A stretch of 64,000 nucleotides of DNA from Dioscorea cayenensis subsp. rotundata (taxonomy: Eukaryota > Streptophyta > Magnoliopsida > Dioscoreales > Dioscoreaceae), in NCBI RefSeq assembly GCF_009730915.1, contig NC_052475.1, positions 4,154,001-4,218,000 of the forward strand, given 5' to 3'. Positions 49,001-61,088 of this stretch are shown here, piece after piece (within the stretch, counting starts at the first letter, position 1; every line of letters starts with the position of its first letter). A model generated the notes under the pieces. It was given only the letters and a program-made list of their open reading frames with translations. It was not told where the DNA came from and searched no databases. The position numbers and the translations under genes were made by a program.

Positions 49001-49205
49001 AAATCGCCGAGACGGTCAGCACCACCGACTCCCCCACGCAAGGGCATTTTCGCCAAAAAATTTGAAACTCACTCCGCTCACATCCGCTACTGTAGTTTTG
49101 GGGGTTTGAAAAAACATAGAGTTTAAAAGGAGGGGATTTTGGGGATTGCAAAAACTACTGTGTTTTTAGCAATTTACTAAACTTAAAGGGTCTAGTAATT
49201 TCCAC
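40020..49205. mobile_element. ~9.2-kb CpG-rich repetitive block, probable large DNA transposon of unknown class
   Basis: AT-rich stretches studded with TTTAAAC (about 41280-41700, 43780-43930, 44510-45060, 45900-46080, 47230-47470, 48300-48560) alternate with GC- and CpG-rich stretches. Its right ~900 bp recurs at 55147-55999, so it belongs to a repeat family. The right end (complement GGAAATTACTAGACCCTTTA) looks like a MULE terminus. A weak inverted match lies at 40045-40090 (TTTTTCAAAACTTCCCAAAA). Left boundary and target duplication are unresolved. Long open frames (for example 46092-46736, 43342-43566 minus) match no protein I know. Being CpG-rich, they lack stops by chance. I see no transposase. 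Confidence 0.45.
44616..45150. repeat. Tandem repeat of ~255-bp units in the CpG-rich block
   Basis: Unit 1 (from about 44616) and unit 2 (from about 44871) share the order TTGAAATATTT, TTTAAACGATATAT, ATTTAAACAATGAAA, AATTAAACAATGAAATGAAA and AAACAAACAAA. A partial third unit follows at 45060-45150. Confidence 0.7.
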
Positions 49206-49246
<41 letters not shown>

Positions 49247-50035
49247 GAAAGCCAAACACAAAATAATAATAATAATAATAGAGACACGACCGTATCCCTC
49301 CCCAAGAGAATGATGGTAACTCTTTTCTCTCCTCCCAAGTCAAGCATTAACTCTCTTTTACAACAGTTGAAATCAATAACTTGTCCACTTAATTAAAAAA
49401 TTAGAAAGCATCACTCGGAAAAAATAGTAAAAATTTTGTTAAAATGAATTAGATCATGAACAGGAAAAATGTCATTTCCACATTTTTTTAATATATTTTT
49501 ATTTAAAAATTAAAAGCCCAATTTTAATAATTTTTATTAAAAATAAGAGATGTAAAATTTTACATAAACTCATTGTTTTTTATTTCACACGAAAAAAATT
49601 GTCCGAATCTCTGCTGGAATGATTTGAATTTTGGAAGATCCAAAACTAAAAATGATTTTTGTTATTTATTAAAAAATGGGCACTAAATAATGATATTAAT
49701 TTTCAATCACTTTATAGAGTCACTACCTTTATTTTTTTAAAAAAAATCACTTCCGCTATATATTTTTTTTAAAAAAATAAGATCACTTTCCTTAAGTGAA
49801 CGTCATTTTTCTTTCAAGAGGTTTGAAGAAATTTTTTTATTTTTAATAACAAATTAATATCTCATTTAAATTAAATTAAGAGCAAGTGATTTTTGAAAAA
49901 ATTATAGTTGTTAGCCCTACGTATTTGGAGCCAATTACATAAAAATTTTTACTAAAATTATTTTTTTATTAATTTTTAAGTCTATATTTTGTCACGTGGA
50001 TTTGATCACCTTCCATTTACTCCTCATTAAAAAGC

Positions 50036-50069
<34 letters not shown>

Positions 50070-50091
50070 TATTATTATTATTATTATTATG
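49206..50091. repeat. Microsatellites and AT-rich spacer
   Basis: (AAT)n runs lie at 49206-49245 and 49262-49281. The right 26-bp repeat copy is at 49245-49270. An (AAT)n-(ATT)n palindrome is at 50036-50091. Between them is AT-rich DNA with no gene. Confidence 0.85.
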
Positions 50092-50095
50092 AGTA

Positions 50096-50350
50096 ACCCA
50101 TCATCTAGTGACGTCCCTAAATTTCAAATCTAGCGATGTCTCATAATAGTCATCTGATGAAAAATCCGACTGGCTCTTATCATTACGAACAGAGAAACCG
50201 CTGCTCTACAGTGCAGCATAAAAGCATCATGAACAAGAAAATGTGCTTGTTTATATAATCAATCAACCATCTGACGACGTATCCAACGGCTAGATTTAAA
50301 ACATCCCTAGATTTCAAATCTAAATGACTTACTTTAGATGATGTTTTCCC
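50096..50350. mobile_element. MITE-like element sharing CTAGGGACGTCC motifs
   Basis: Near the left end CATCATCTAGTGACGTCCCT and TTTCAAATCT are mirrored at the right end (complement CATCATCTAAAG, then GATTTGAAATCTAGGGATG). CCAACGGCTAGAT inside also resembles the large MULE end. It sits between two (ATT)n runs (50036-50091 and 50351-50416). Confidence 0.55.
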
Positions 50351-50416
<66 letters not shown>

Positions 50417-50417
<1 letters not shown>

Positions 50418-53005
50418 ATGGTGGTGGTGGTTCTTGTCTATGGGATATGATAATCCCAGAGTGATCATATATCACTATCATTCATTCCAAGGACCCTGCA
50501 TACCTGACCGGCGTGACCACGTCAAGACTCTGGTCTACCAGCCGCCTCATCACACTCAATGCCACTAGACATCGGTTGACGGCTCGTGAGAACCGCCGGT
50601 TATTTCAGCCTCGAACCGCCGGCTTCCGGCTAGTGAATTGAACTCGGGAACCGAACCTCCCAGGCAAGGTTCTCGCGGGCCTTGCCCGGCTCTGGGCTTT
50701 TGCCTGCTCAAGGCTTGGCTCAATCTGCTCCTGCTTGATTTTGGCTCATAAGTGTTCGTGTAAAACTAAATAATTCAATAATTCAAATTAATTAACACAA
50801 AAATACAAGAATTAATTCAATACTAATATAAGATAGTAGGTTGCTAGTAGGGTATACTCAGATACAAAGTTTCAAATGTTTTATTTATTTTGTCGTTATT
50901 ATTTTTAATGCTCATGTATGTTATTTGTTTTTCTTTTTAGGAATTGTTTTATATTTTTATTTTTCCTTTTTCTTTTGATTTCTAGTATACTTATATAAGT
51001 TGCATAGCTTTACAAATCGAAAAATCTTTGAGTTTTTATCTATATATTGAATATCTATATATATATATCTTTAAACGATCAACAAAATCAGTGAAAATTG
51101 ATATATATACACATATATATTCATGCTTTATTTTATTTTTATTTATTTATATATATAAATGTATCTCAAAATGTTTTTACACGAGAGCATTTTACTCAAA
51201 GATATTTTCATTTATATAAAATAAATATAATTTAATACTGAACTACGTCATCTTTTGTAAGCTTCAAAACCCAAAGATATATATAGCCTATGTTTTTATA
51301 TTAAATTATAAAAATAATATGGAAAATCTACTAAAGAATTGAATATTTAAGTACTTCTCGTTAATTAAATTTATTTTAATAAATCCATATTTAATTAGAA
51401 CTGACTAATTCTGTAGCATAACTCAATTAATTATAATCTTATCCTCTCAGATGAGTAACAAAGTTTCGTGACATAGACAAGACATATAAGCTGGACTAAC
51501 GCTCACAAATCGTGACCTAATCGGGCTAATCAAGTATTCGTAATCGTACCTAATCAATAATCAATTTGGTTAATATCTTTAATTAATTATTTAAAATATC
51601 TTTTAAACATGCAATTATCTCTAATTAATTACTAATTAATGACATTAACAAAATAAAAACCTAATCATAAATGACATTATTTATATAGTATGACATTATT
51701 CATATTATATTTATATAATATAATACGAATCTCTGTGTTTTCGAATCTCTATGAATCAGACAAAGCTGAATCACGGATCCACAGATACTTGAACAAAGTA
51801 TATGGAACCAGCTTACGCTGATTTTGAAACCGGAACCGAACTCTTATACGCTTAGCTCCGGCTCCGGGTATGGTGACCTGCTATAATCTGCCCGGCCCGG
51901 GCTCGGCTCCACTCATACGCTGTCGCTCAAAACGGCCACGCCTAAAATGCAACTTTACTTTTTTTTGCTTTCTTGCTGCTTTTTTTAGTCACCATTTCCA
52001 TTTGTTTTTCTTTGTTTGTTGGGATATGCTGCCATTTTGGGATTCTTGGACTTTTTTTAAAAAAATTATTTATGAGACGGAAGAGAAGGCAAATGTACTT
52101 TTATTGAGGAAATTTTGGTATGCTAATTTGTGGTTTATTTTTTTTTTTATTAATTTAGGACTTTTAATATGAGTTGTAACAGATTATTAGAACAATTTAT
52201 TTTAAAAAATATGATATGTTTTAGAGTAAATTTGACTTTTATCAGACCAAAAATGTATTATTAGTACTTATAAATTTGTGATTTTTTTAAATAACATCGA
52301 AATTTCATATGCAATTAAAAAATATATATGCTTATACAGGTTTTTTTTTAAGCTAATACAGATGGTTCTAAGGATATTTGTTATATGTCAAAAATTTTGA
52401 ATTTTGCAAAGGATTTTATAGAAAATTTTCATTTTTATTTTCTTACAATACGGATAATTAAACATATCTATACATCTACTTTATATACATATTATTAAAG
52501 TAGATGTATAATCTACTCTGAAAGGGTTCAAGGAATAATTTTAATTTTTTTTAATAACATTTAAGTTTCTATTTATATTACCTATGATATTAGTAATTGA
52601 AAAACATTAATTACATCTAATTATTTATATAATAAATGTTCATAAGACCTTTGAAATTCAAAATATAAAATAGCTTTTATGGTAGGACTTATTTAATTAT
52701 ATTATTTTATACTCATATTGTCTCAAAACTCTTTACAAATTTTATAAATTCCGATTCGAAACCGGAAAAATGCCTAGTATATATAATCAAAAGAACATGA
52801 GCTTCACTGTCATTCAAGCAAGCAAAGCAAGAAAGTACCTTCACATGTATATCAACATCATCAATTCCAATCTCACAAAATGTCAAACCGATGCATTTGA
52901 AAAACACACACATACTCGAATCCTATAGGGTCTCCAAACTAACCCACTTTTTAAAAATAATATTATCTAAATGATCTTAAAGTTATTTTATTTGTCAAAA
53001 TAGAC
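50417..53005. other. AT-rich spacer with two GC-rich patches, no gene seen
   Basis: The patches at 50490-50740 and 51790-51945 contain CCGGCT/GGAACCGAAC-type runs that may be ends of an old hAT-like element. A near-perfect inverted repeat (TACATCTACTTT... AAAGTAGATGTA) lies at about 52471-52509. I see no coding region. Confidence 0.4.
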
Positions 53006-53008
53006 TTA

Positions 53009-53390
53009 GTGAGCCGCTTAGTTCATGCAGTAATATGAATGATTACCACGTGATCGTAGTAATACTGAAAATATTACTCACATTTGCATTGTATCGCTGT
53101 AATCATGATGGTAATATCACACTACCAACTTATATAATATTACCAAGAAAGTGTTAATCCCTATTACCACCAAATTTGTGTCTATCTTGATCACTCGTGG
53201 AATCTTTATAACTTTTTATATTTTTAACAAATCGACACCACTGAAAAACCAAAAATAATAAGAGTTCCCAACCAAATATGTGTTCTATTAAATTATCAGT
53301 AATATTACCACCCATATAATATTTCCACCATATTATCACGGTATCTCGTTACGCTATATATGTCATTACCATCGAACCAAACTGTAGGGG
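53009..53390. mobile_element. Tourist-like (PIF/Harbinger) MITE, 382 bp
   Basis: Ends GTGAGCCGCTTAGTTCATGC and the complement CCCCTACAGTTTGGTTCGAT are imperfect 26-bp inverted repeats with the Harbinger-like TTTGGTTC core, both closing with GTAAT. A 3-bp TTA duplication flanks it at 53006-53008 and 53391-53393. Confidence 0.7.
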
Positions 53391-53393
53391 TTA

Positions 53394-54146
53394 TCACATA
53401 ATACATGTTCGCTTGCACCCATATATCTGACTAGGGTCACGGATTAGGTATAATCTATAATTGCTATATTTTAACTCCCTCATCTTTTTATAATGATTTA
53501 AATAACTTATTTGTGGTTTTCACCCTAATAAAATATTATTAAAAATAGAAAAACTATTATTTAAAATTAAAATTTTTATTATTAATTATTAAAATGGGAT
53601 TATTTTTAAATTATTTTAATAATATTTTTTGATTATTATTAGAGTGCCAATTATTGAAATAGAAATTATTCTAAATTATTTTTATTATTAGTAAAATATT
53701 ATTATATTTAGAATTATTTTTAAATTATTTTATTGATCGATTTCATTATTATTAAAAAGTAATTATTTAAAAATTATTTTATTAATATTTTGACTATTAT
53801 TAGAGTACTGAATCATTTTAAAATTATTATATTGATTATTTCATTATTATTAAATTGTGAATTATTTTAAATTACTATTATGATTATTATTCTTATTATT
53901 TTATATATTATTTTGATTTAATAATTTCTTTTTATTTTGTATTTCTTTTATTGTTATTACTTGCATTTATAATTTATATTAGGCTCAAAATAGAAAACAC
54001 AAAATATTTTGGTGCTTGCATTACATATTTCTACCACGTGTCGCAATACGAGAACACTCATATAATTATTACATAGCAACACGTATTACGCTTTGTTCTA
54101 ACACCATCCACGCGCATACGCTCTTCAGATTTAATCCGTGTGGTCT
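53394..54146. repeat. Low-complexity AT-rich DNA
   Basis: Imperfect repeats of TTATTTTAATTATTATT-like units at 53500-53960. The last ~130 bases before the gap become CpG-rich and may belong to the repeat element that reappears after the gap. Confidence 0.6.
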
Positions 54147-55146
54147 NNNNNNNNNNNNNNNNNNNNNNNNNNNNNNNNNNNNNNNNNNNNNNNNNNNNNN
54201 NNNNNNNNNNNNNNNNNNNNNNNNNNNNNNNNNNNNNNNNNNNNNNNNNNNNNNNNNNNNNNNNNNNNNNNNNNNNNNNNNNNNNNNNNNNNNNNNNNNN
54301 NNNNNNNNNNNNNNNNNNNNNNNNNNNNNNNNNNNNNNNNNNNNNNNNNNNNNNNNNNNNNNNNNNNNNNNNNNNNNNNNNNNNNNNNNNNNNNNNNNNN
54401 NNNNNNNNNNNNNNNNNNNNNNNNNNNNNNNNNNNNNNNNNNNNNNNNNNNNNNNNNNNNNNNNNNNNNNNNNNNNNNNNNNNNNNNNNNNNNNNNNNNN
54501 NNNNNNNNNNNNNNNNNNNNNNNNNNNNNNNNNNNNNNNNNNNNNNNNNNNNNNNNNNNNNNNNNNNNNNNNNNNNNNNNNNNNNNNNNNNNNNNNNNNN
54601 NNNNNNNNNNNNNNNNNNNNNNNNNNNNNNNNNNNNNNNNNNNNNNNNNNNNNNNNNNNNNNNNNNNNNNNNNNNNNNNNNNNNNNNNNNNNNNNNNNNN
54701 NNNNNNNNNNNNNNNNNNNNNNNNNNNNNNNNNNNNNNNNNNNNNNNNNNNNNNNNNNNNNNNNNNNNNNNNNNNNNNNNNNNNNNNNNNNNNNNNNNNN
54801 NNNNNNNNNNNNNNNNNNNNNNNNNNNNNNNNNNNNNNNNNNNNNNNNNNNNNNNNNNNNNNNNNNNNNNNNNNNNNNNNNNNNNNNNNNNNNNNNNNNN
54901 NNNNNNNNNNNNNNNNNNNNNNNNNNNNNNNNNNNNNNNNNNNNNNNNNNNNNNNNNNNNNNNNNNNNNNNNNNNNNNNNNNNNNNNNNNNNNNNNNNNN
55001 NNNNNNNNNNNNNNNNNNNNNNNNNNNNNNNNNNNNNNNNNNNNNNNNNNNNNNNNNNNNNNNNNNNNNNNNNNNNNNNNNNNNNNNNNNNNNNNNNNNN
55101 NNNNNNNNNNNNNNNNNNNNNNNNNNNNNNNNNNNNNNNNNNNNNN
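54147..55146. other. Assembly gap, 1,000 N
   Basis: Exactly 1,000 N bases, a placeholder length. It cuts a second copy of the CpG-rich element, so that copy's real size is unknown. Confidence 0.99.
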
Positions 55147-55999
55147 GTGTTTAAACGTTAACATGTTAATTCTTAAACAGAGATATCATTTGTTAAACAG
55201 AGACCTAGAATGTTATACATAGACAACAACATTTAAATGTAGACATACTTTTTTAAACAAAAACTTATTTTTTAAACAGAGACTTCATTTGTAAAACTGC
55301 GACCATTATCAAATGAAAGGGGAAACGTACATCATAAACATTACACAAATCATAACAATCGAAAAACTATTTCTATCGTGTATATAGACGAAGATGTAAA
55401 ACAAAACAAAACCCTAGCCGAGAAATCTCCCTGCAGACTAACAAAACCCCAGCCGAGAAATCCCCCTGCAGACTTCAATATCTTCCAATAAAAACAGAAA
55501 TACAAAACAAAACCGAAAAATCTTTCTTTGTTACAGAATAGTTAACATAAAATCATACTCACGACTTCTTCAATACCTTAGATTACAAACTGACGAAATA
55601 CCGAATGCTTGCGTGAGACTTCTCGTTCGACAAACCGGTGGAAAGGGAAAAGCTGAAATTACAGAAGATGTCCCGGTAGAGAAACTTCGGAAAGGGAAAA
55701 GCTGAAGAAGCGAGTGGAGAAAAGACAAGTATACGGTTCAAGTAAAGTCGTCTCTTGGGATTACCCTAACAGAAACCCCCCACTTCATCTCAAACCGCCA
55801 AACTGTTTGCAGTGCCACGACTTCCCATGCAAGGGCAATTTCATCCATAAAATTCAAATTAACTTCGTTAACCACCGTTACATGCTTTAAGTGTTTGGAA
55901 AACATTGACTTTAAAAGGAAGAGGCTTTTGATGATTGCCAAATTAAGAGGGTGTTTTTGGTAATATTTGAAATTTAGGGGGTTTTTTTAATAATTTTCA
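55147..55999. mobile_element. Right-end copy of the 40-49 kb CpG-rich element
   Basis: Collinear with about 48320-49203. Shared landmarks include ATTACACAAATCATAACAAT, GAGAAATCTCCCTGCAGACT (with changes), GTGGAAAGGGAAAAG and GCAAGGGCA. Several CG sites of the first copy are TG or CA here, as expected from methylation decay in an older copy. The terminus (complement TGAAAATTATTAAAAAAACC) resembles MULE ends. Confidence 0.8.
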
Positions 56000-57532
56000 C
56001 ACAATATATATATATATATATCACAGTAGAAGTTAACAAGACATATATATATATATATATATATAGAATTTAAATTAAACATTTAGATGGAGCTTTTTCT
56101 ACTGTATATTACCAAATAAGTTGCTTAAGAACTTAACTTATAAATAAAATAATTCCAGTGACTTATTAGCTGTTATCTGTGATTCCCACGTCCAAGTGTA
56201 AATTTGATGATAACTTTTGAAAAACAAAAAAAAAACCTGATAAAGGTTTCGCCCACCCTGATTTTCTCGTGCTTCTTTTTTTGTGTGGTTGTGTTCCCAT
56301 CTACGTCTTTATCTCGATTACCAAATGTTTTGAAATTTTAAAACTCATGTATAAATATATATATATATATATAAGAATAAGGATTCTGTGAATGACGGAC
56401 CACGTCTGCAGTTGGCAACAGGGCATGGGATAAAACGAGATAGAAGACAGAAAAGTGGTTTCATTGTGTGTTGATTGTTTTTATAAATTTTTATGTATAT
56501 CTGATTTTTAACTGAATTCAAGTGTTCCTTCAGTCATTTAAGGTATGATTAACCTAAGTTACAAAAAGAGCCTTTGGGAGATTGAAAAAAATAAATAAAT
56601 AAAATAAAAAGAAAAACGACTGCAAACAAAGTGGACTTTGGTTTCGTTGCATAAAGATCTGGGCCCAGCCTATCTGCAGCTATGGGCTTGGGCCAACTCA
56701 ATCCAACATATTCCACATGCTTTATACTTTTATTTTCACTCATTTTAACTCAACTTTAAAAATGATGGCAGTAGCATTTGGAATTTAGGGTTTATTATTT
56801 GGTATTTTAGGATTTAGAGTTTTATAATATTTTGGTTTGAGATTTTAGAATTTATATTAAAAGTTTGATAATATATTTTAGAATTTAGGATTTATATAAT
56901 TTTGGCATTCACATCTATGCCATTGAGGGAGTAATTTTGAAAAATTGATTTAGTTTATTTAGTATCACTCTTCATCATTATCTCCATGCCACCCATAGTT
57001 ATTAAACCCGGTCCCACTTGATGCTTTGATCGTTTAACCCGATCATTCGAAAATTTAAATCAAGCTAGTTTAATATCTAACCAATTTAATATATTAAATT
57101 TTTTTGCCTTATTTTAACATACTTTTTAATACAAAAAGTGAAAGTTGTGTATGGTATTTTGTTGTAAAACTATGTTATTTAAATCTTTAACTTTATTTAT
57201 TGAAATTATTATTAATATGAACTATGGATGGGTATTTATGACCAAACTTCAAGGTTGTAAGTACTTTGAATTAAAAAAAAAAATACAAATATAAAAAATA
57301 TAAAAATGATTTTTAATTTTTAATTTGTTTTATTAACCCAATTTACCTTGAACAATTTAACTCGAGACCCAAAGCCTTGACACGGGTCACTCTTTGGTCA
57401 TGTTTAATAACTAAGATGGCACCACAGACTCCATTTTTGACGTCACCATGTTTTGCACTAATCAAACATTTTAACTTTGTAATGTTAAGTCCTAGATTTA
57501 CCGTTGTTTGATCATCTAATTACTCGCTTGAC
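56000..57532. other. AT-rich spacer with a possible hAT-like MITE at 56998-57412
   Basis: AGTTATTAAACCCGGTCCC near 56998 is loosely mirrored at 57400-57412 (complement AGTTATTAAACATGACC). No certain target duplication. TA microsatellites lie at 56006-56020, 56043-56065 and 56357-56372. No gene seen. Confidence 0.35.
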
Positions 57533-58855
57533 ATTTTGAGACGCGGACCAATAATGCAAATAGTAAACAAGAACATTGCGCTATGGTTCAAAGTAATTGC
57601 ATAAAAGCTTTGTCATGGCATTGCAACCATCTTTGCTGTGATGCTGTTAGGTTTGCTGAGGGAGCTACATCTGCAGCAATATATATAGTTGCAAAAGTAG
57701 CGCTCCAAAAAGCATTCTCAGAAGTTTTTGCTGCAATAAGAGGTCCATTCTTTGATCTATAGCTTTAGCAATGACCAAACAGTTTATTGGTATTCAGATC
57801 TTCGTCAGAACTCTTCATAATCGGTGTAAATTCGAATCACGAGTGAAAGTATATTTTTGAGAATATGAATAGTGGTTGTGTGCAGGTGATTGCCATACTT
57901 ACATGTGTACAAGCCCCACACGCACTTGCTCCGCCAACATTTATGCATGTAACGGTTTAGTTGCTTATTTCGACGGAAAAAAAGAAGATTGTAGCTTAAC
58001 TGGTCTACGCGTGTTGACGTGTTGCACTTTGATGTGTGATTCCCTCAGTGTTACTAAGCTTGTTCTCACATCACCTAGTCTTGCTGAAATACATCATTCT
58101 TGTTAAACATCATATATGGAATTCTCTCAAGTCTCAATGCCTTGGCCTGTAAATTTTATCCATTGAATTTGAATTGTCTTAGTTTGCATTTAGACATTTT
58201 GTTAGTTACTTTCAGCATTAATAGCAACAAAAGTTGCGGACCAATTTTCTTCGTGTGTTGCTCACATTCATGATGCAATGGTATTAATTGTTTTTTTTTT
58301 CAAATATAACCCTCATATTTTTTTTAAATTGTCAAAATGACCTCATGTAAAATTTATTCACGTTTTAAAAATATCACATCAAACCTAGTCATTTCTAAGG
58401 TAATGAGTATAAAATATTGATATTTTCCTCATTAACACCATTCTCTTTTTAAAAATAAAAAAATAAATGTCTTTTTAGACAATCTTAAGTTATTATTAAT
58501 TTTTAGAAAGTTATATTTCTTTTAGACAACATTTATTTGGGAAAAATATGTTATTATTATTATTATTATTAAAAATATGAATTATTTTGTATTTTTTTAA
58601 ACCTATTTTTGTTTTAAATTGTTTAAAACGTATTTATTTTGGCAATTTGTGGCTGGATTAAAGATGGTGCACCCATAGAACGACATATTCTAAGCTGACC
58701 AAAGTTCAGACGTAGATATAAACACATAGATAAAAATTTTAATTCTACTAGGCATAATTTATGCTTTTTATGCAAACAACCAAGGCATTATAAAACTATT
58801 TGTCCAACATATGGTCAAAATATACAATGTAAAAAAAGTTATGAATGTATTTGAC

Positions 58856-58903
<48 letters not shown>

Positions 58904-59705
58904 TCAAAATAATTGGCATTTAATTTTTTTTAAAAATAATAACTTAAATAGATTTCAAAATTTTGACTTTTGTAATTATTTAAAAAAATAATTATGTTAA
59001 TAATAGTAATTTTTAAAAATGGTTTAAAAACCAAGAAAATTTATAAATAATAATAATAACATATTTTTCCTAAATAAATGTGGTTGACAAAAAATAAAAT
59101 AAAATAAAATTTGATAATAACTTAAAAATTGTTTAAAAAAACAAAAAATTATTTGTTGTTTTTTTTTAAGAGAAGGGTGCATATGAAAAAAAAAGCCAAT
59201 ATTTTAGTATTTTTAAAAGCTCCATTTATTACTAAAGTGATGATTAGGTTTGATGTAATGTCTTGAAACCCAAATTAATATTAGTGAATAAATTTTTTAT
59301 GAGATTATTTTAACAATTAAAATAAAAAAAAGTTATATTGGAAAAAAAATCCCTTGCTTCATTCTTTTTGGACAATTATTTTCACATAATTGTATGCAAC
59401 TTTCAATTCGCAAAGTGTATATTATTCCTCGGAGATTTTTAACTTCAAATGTAGATCTGTTCACCCTTATTGTGCAATTTGAAATCTATATTCCGACTTT
59501 ATTTTATTTGTTCAATTTGTGTGATTGGTTAGAAGACTAATCATAAATTTTCCTAATAAATATTAATAAGTGAATGATTCCATGATTAAAAATTTGTAGA
59601 ATAATTTTATTTTGATTTTTCACATATGCATGCAATGACTTAAAAATTGATATTTTCTCAAATATCTGAATTATTGTATAGAAAAAAATGATTAGAGAAT
59701 AAATA
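57533..59705 (+). pseudogene. Duplicated 3' fragment of the FRS gene, with downstream DNA
   Basis: 57533-57765 matches the last ~240 bp of the FRS coding region (31077-31318), with small deletions and an in-frame stop. 57985-58290 matches 31370-31690, and 59354-59705 matches 31691-31860 and 32795-32935. A ~200-bp insertion (57770-57984) and a ~1.06-kb element (58291-59353) interrupt it, and original 31860-32795 is missing. Lacking the FAR1 and MULE domains, it is non-functional. It retains intergenic DNA, so it came from a DNA duplication and not from a retrocopy. Confidence 0.88.
58291..59353 (+). mobile_element. Old MULE-like element nested in the FRS duplicate
   Basis: The ends are inverted over ~110 bp (TTTTTTTTCAAATATAACCC and the complement TTTTTTTTCCAATATAACTT), then ACATCAAACCTAGTCAT on both sides. 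At 58663-58827 the plus strand reads GAPIERHIL, a stop, FRRRYKH and then CFLCKQPRHYKTIC, a CCHC zinc knuckle of FAR1-type MULE transposases. The original FRS flank reads straight through the insertion site. An (AAT)n run lies at 58857-58903. Confidence 0.7.
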
Positions 59706-61080
59706 TGTCTTCAATATGCTTATAACTTACAAATGTAATTTTTTTTTTTTTAATCATAAAACGCAACATGTGCGAGGTAAAGACGTACGTAGAGTTAGAG
59801 TGGGGATACAGGCCGAAATTTGGTCCAACTCACCTCAGAACTAGTCCGCACTATAATGGGTCAGATTACATGTTGAGGTTTTATCAATTTATGCTGACCC
59901 AACATGTCAATCCATCAGGTTGGTTTTATGTAAAAAAAATTTTTATTACAAAAACACCTATAACATGAATTCAACCCAAGGTGTTTAGAAGTCCTAACCA
60001 ATTAAACCGCAAATGGTTGGTGTTAGATTGCTAATGCTAGCAAACATTATTATGATTTAATATTACAATACATTATTTTTATAAATATTATTTACCTTTA
60101 TTATTAATATTATTTAAAATGTAAAGAATTTATACCAAATTATTTATACAGAAAATATATTGTTATACAAAACAACAAACTTTCAATGGGGTCCACTAGT
60201 TTAAATATATTGTTAATTTAAAACCATAATATTTTTTACAATATTTTTTTATTATTTTTTTAATAAAATCTCTAAAATATTATGTATTTTTAAATAATTA
60301 TTATTAACTTAAAAACATAATATTATTTGAAATCATTATTAATAAATAATTAACTTAAATTTTTGTTAAATTAATATGAAAGCACGTAATTTAAAAAAAT
60401 AAAAATGAAATTTTAACCATTTTCATGTTCACAATATATTTTATCAAAAAAAAAAAAATCCAATTAGGATAAATATATTCGTTTATGAGATAATGTTAAC
60501 ACTATCTCATTAGTAAAGAGTCATTATTATTTTAATTTTTTAATTTATTATTTCTTGATTTTTTTTTGTCAAAAAAATAAATTTTCTTTACATGTCATCT
60601 ATTCCAACGACTTCATGAACTATTTTAATCAAATGGTTCTTAAAGAGATTTTCATTTAATCTCTTGTCAGTTAATATCGTGTTTTAAAAATATGATTAAA
60701 AACATTTCTTAATATGTATTTAAAAAACGAATTGATAATTAATAAAATTTTTAATTATTTTATAGATAAACATAATCTATTTGAAGTGATAAAGATATAT
60801 TAAATATAAAAATAAAATTTTAAAAAATAATATTTAATACTTCACAAATCTTAACCGAAGATGACTAAAAAAACCCTCAAGAAATGACCAAGAGAGTATC
60901 TTATCAGGGCGAACTATAAAATTTAAAAGTAAATTTATTTATTTTTTATAATTTTTAATTATTGATTAATTTGTAATTCACTATATTTCTACTTTTTTTT
61001 TTTTTATTTGGTGGGGTCCACAAGTGGGTGCAATGTTTGAGTTCTGGTTAAAAATTTGGGTTTGTTTTAGTTGTTGAAAT
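59706..61080. other. AT-rich spacer, no gene seen
   Basis: Poly(A)/poly(T)-rich DNA. No element ends or coding regions that I can support. Confidence 0.5.
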
Positions 61081-61088
61081 TTGGTCCA

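Noticed and set aside
49150..49205. Helitron 3' end (CTAG followed by T at about 49191-49195)
   Set aside because: No GC-rich hairpin precedes it, and the similarity to the second copy continues past it.
40020..49205. Kaonashi/Ulp1-carrying MULE or pararetrovirus
   Set aside because: No Ulp1 protease motif, reverse transcriptase or coat domain could be read in any frame.
50036..50416. CRISPR-like repeat array
   Set aside because: Simple ATT/AAT microsatellites in a plant genome, without unique spacers.
54016..55222. Long open frames across the N run
   Set aside because: They consist of N bases read as unknown residues. They are artefacts of the gap.
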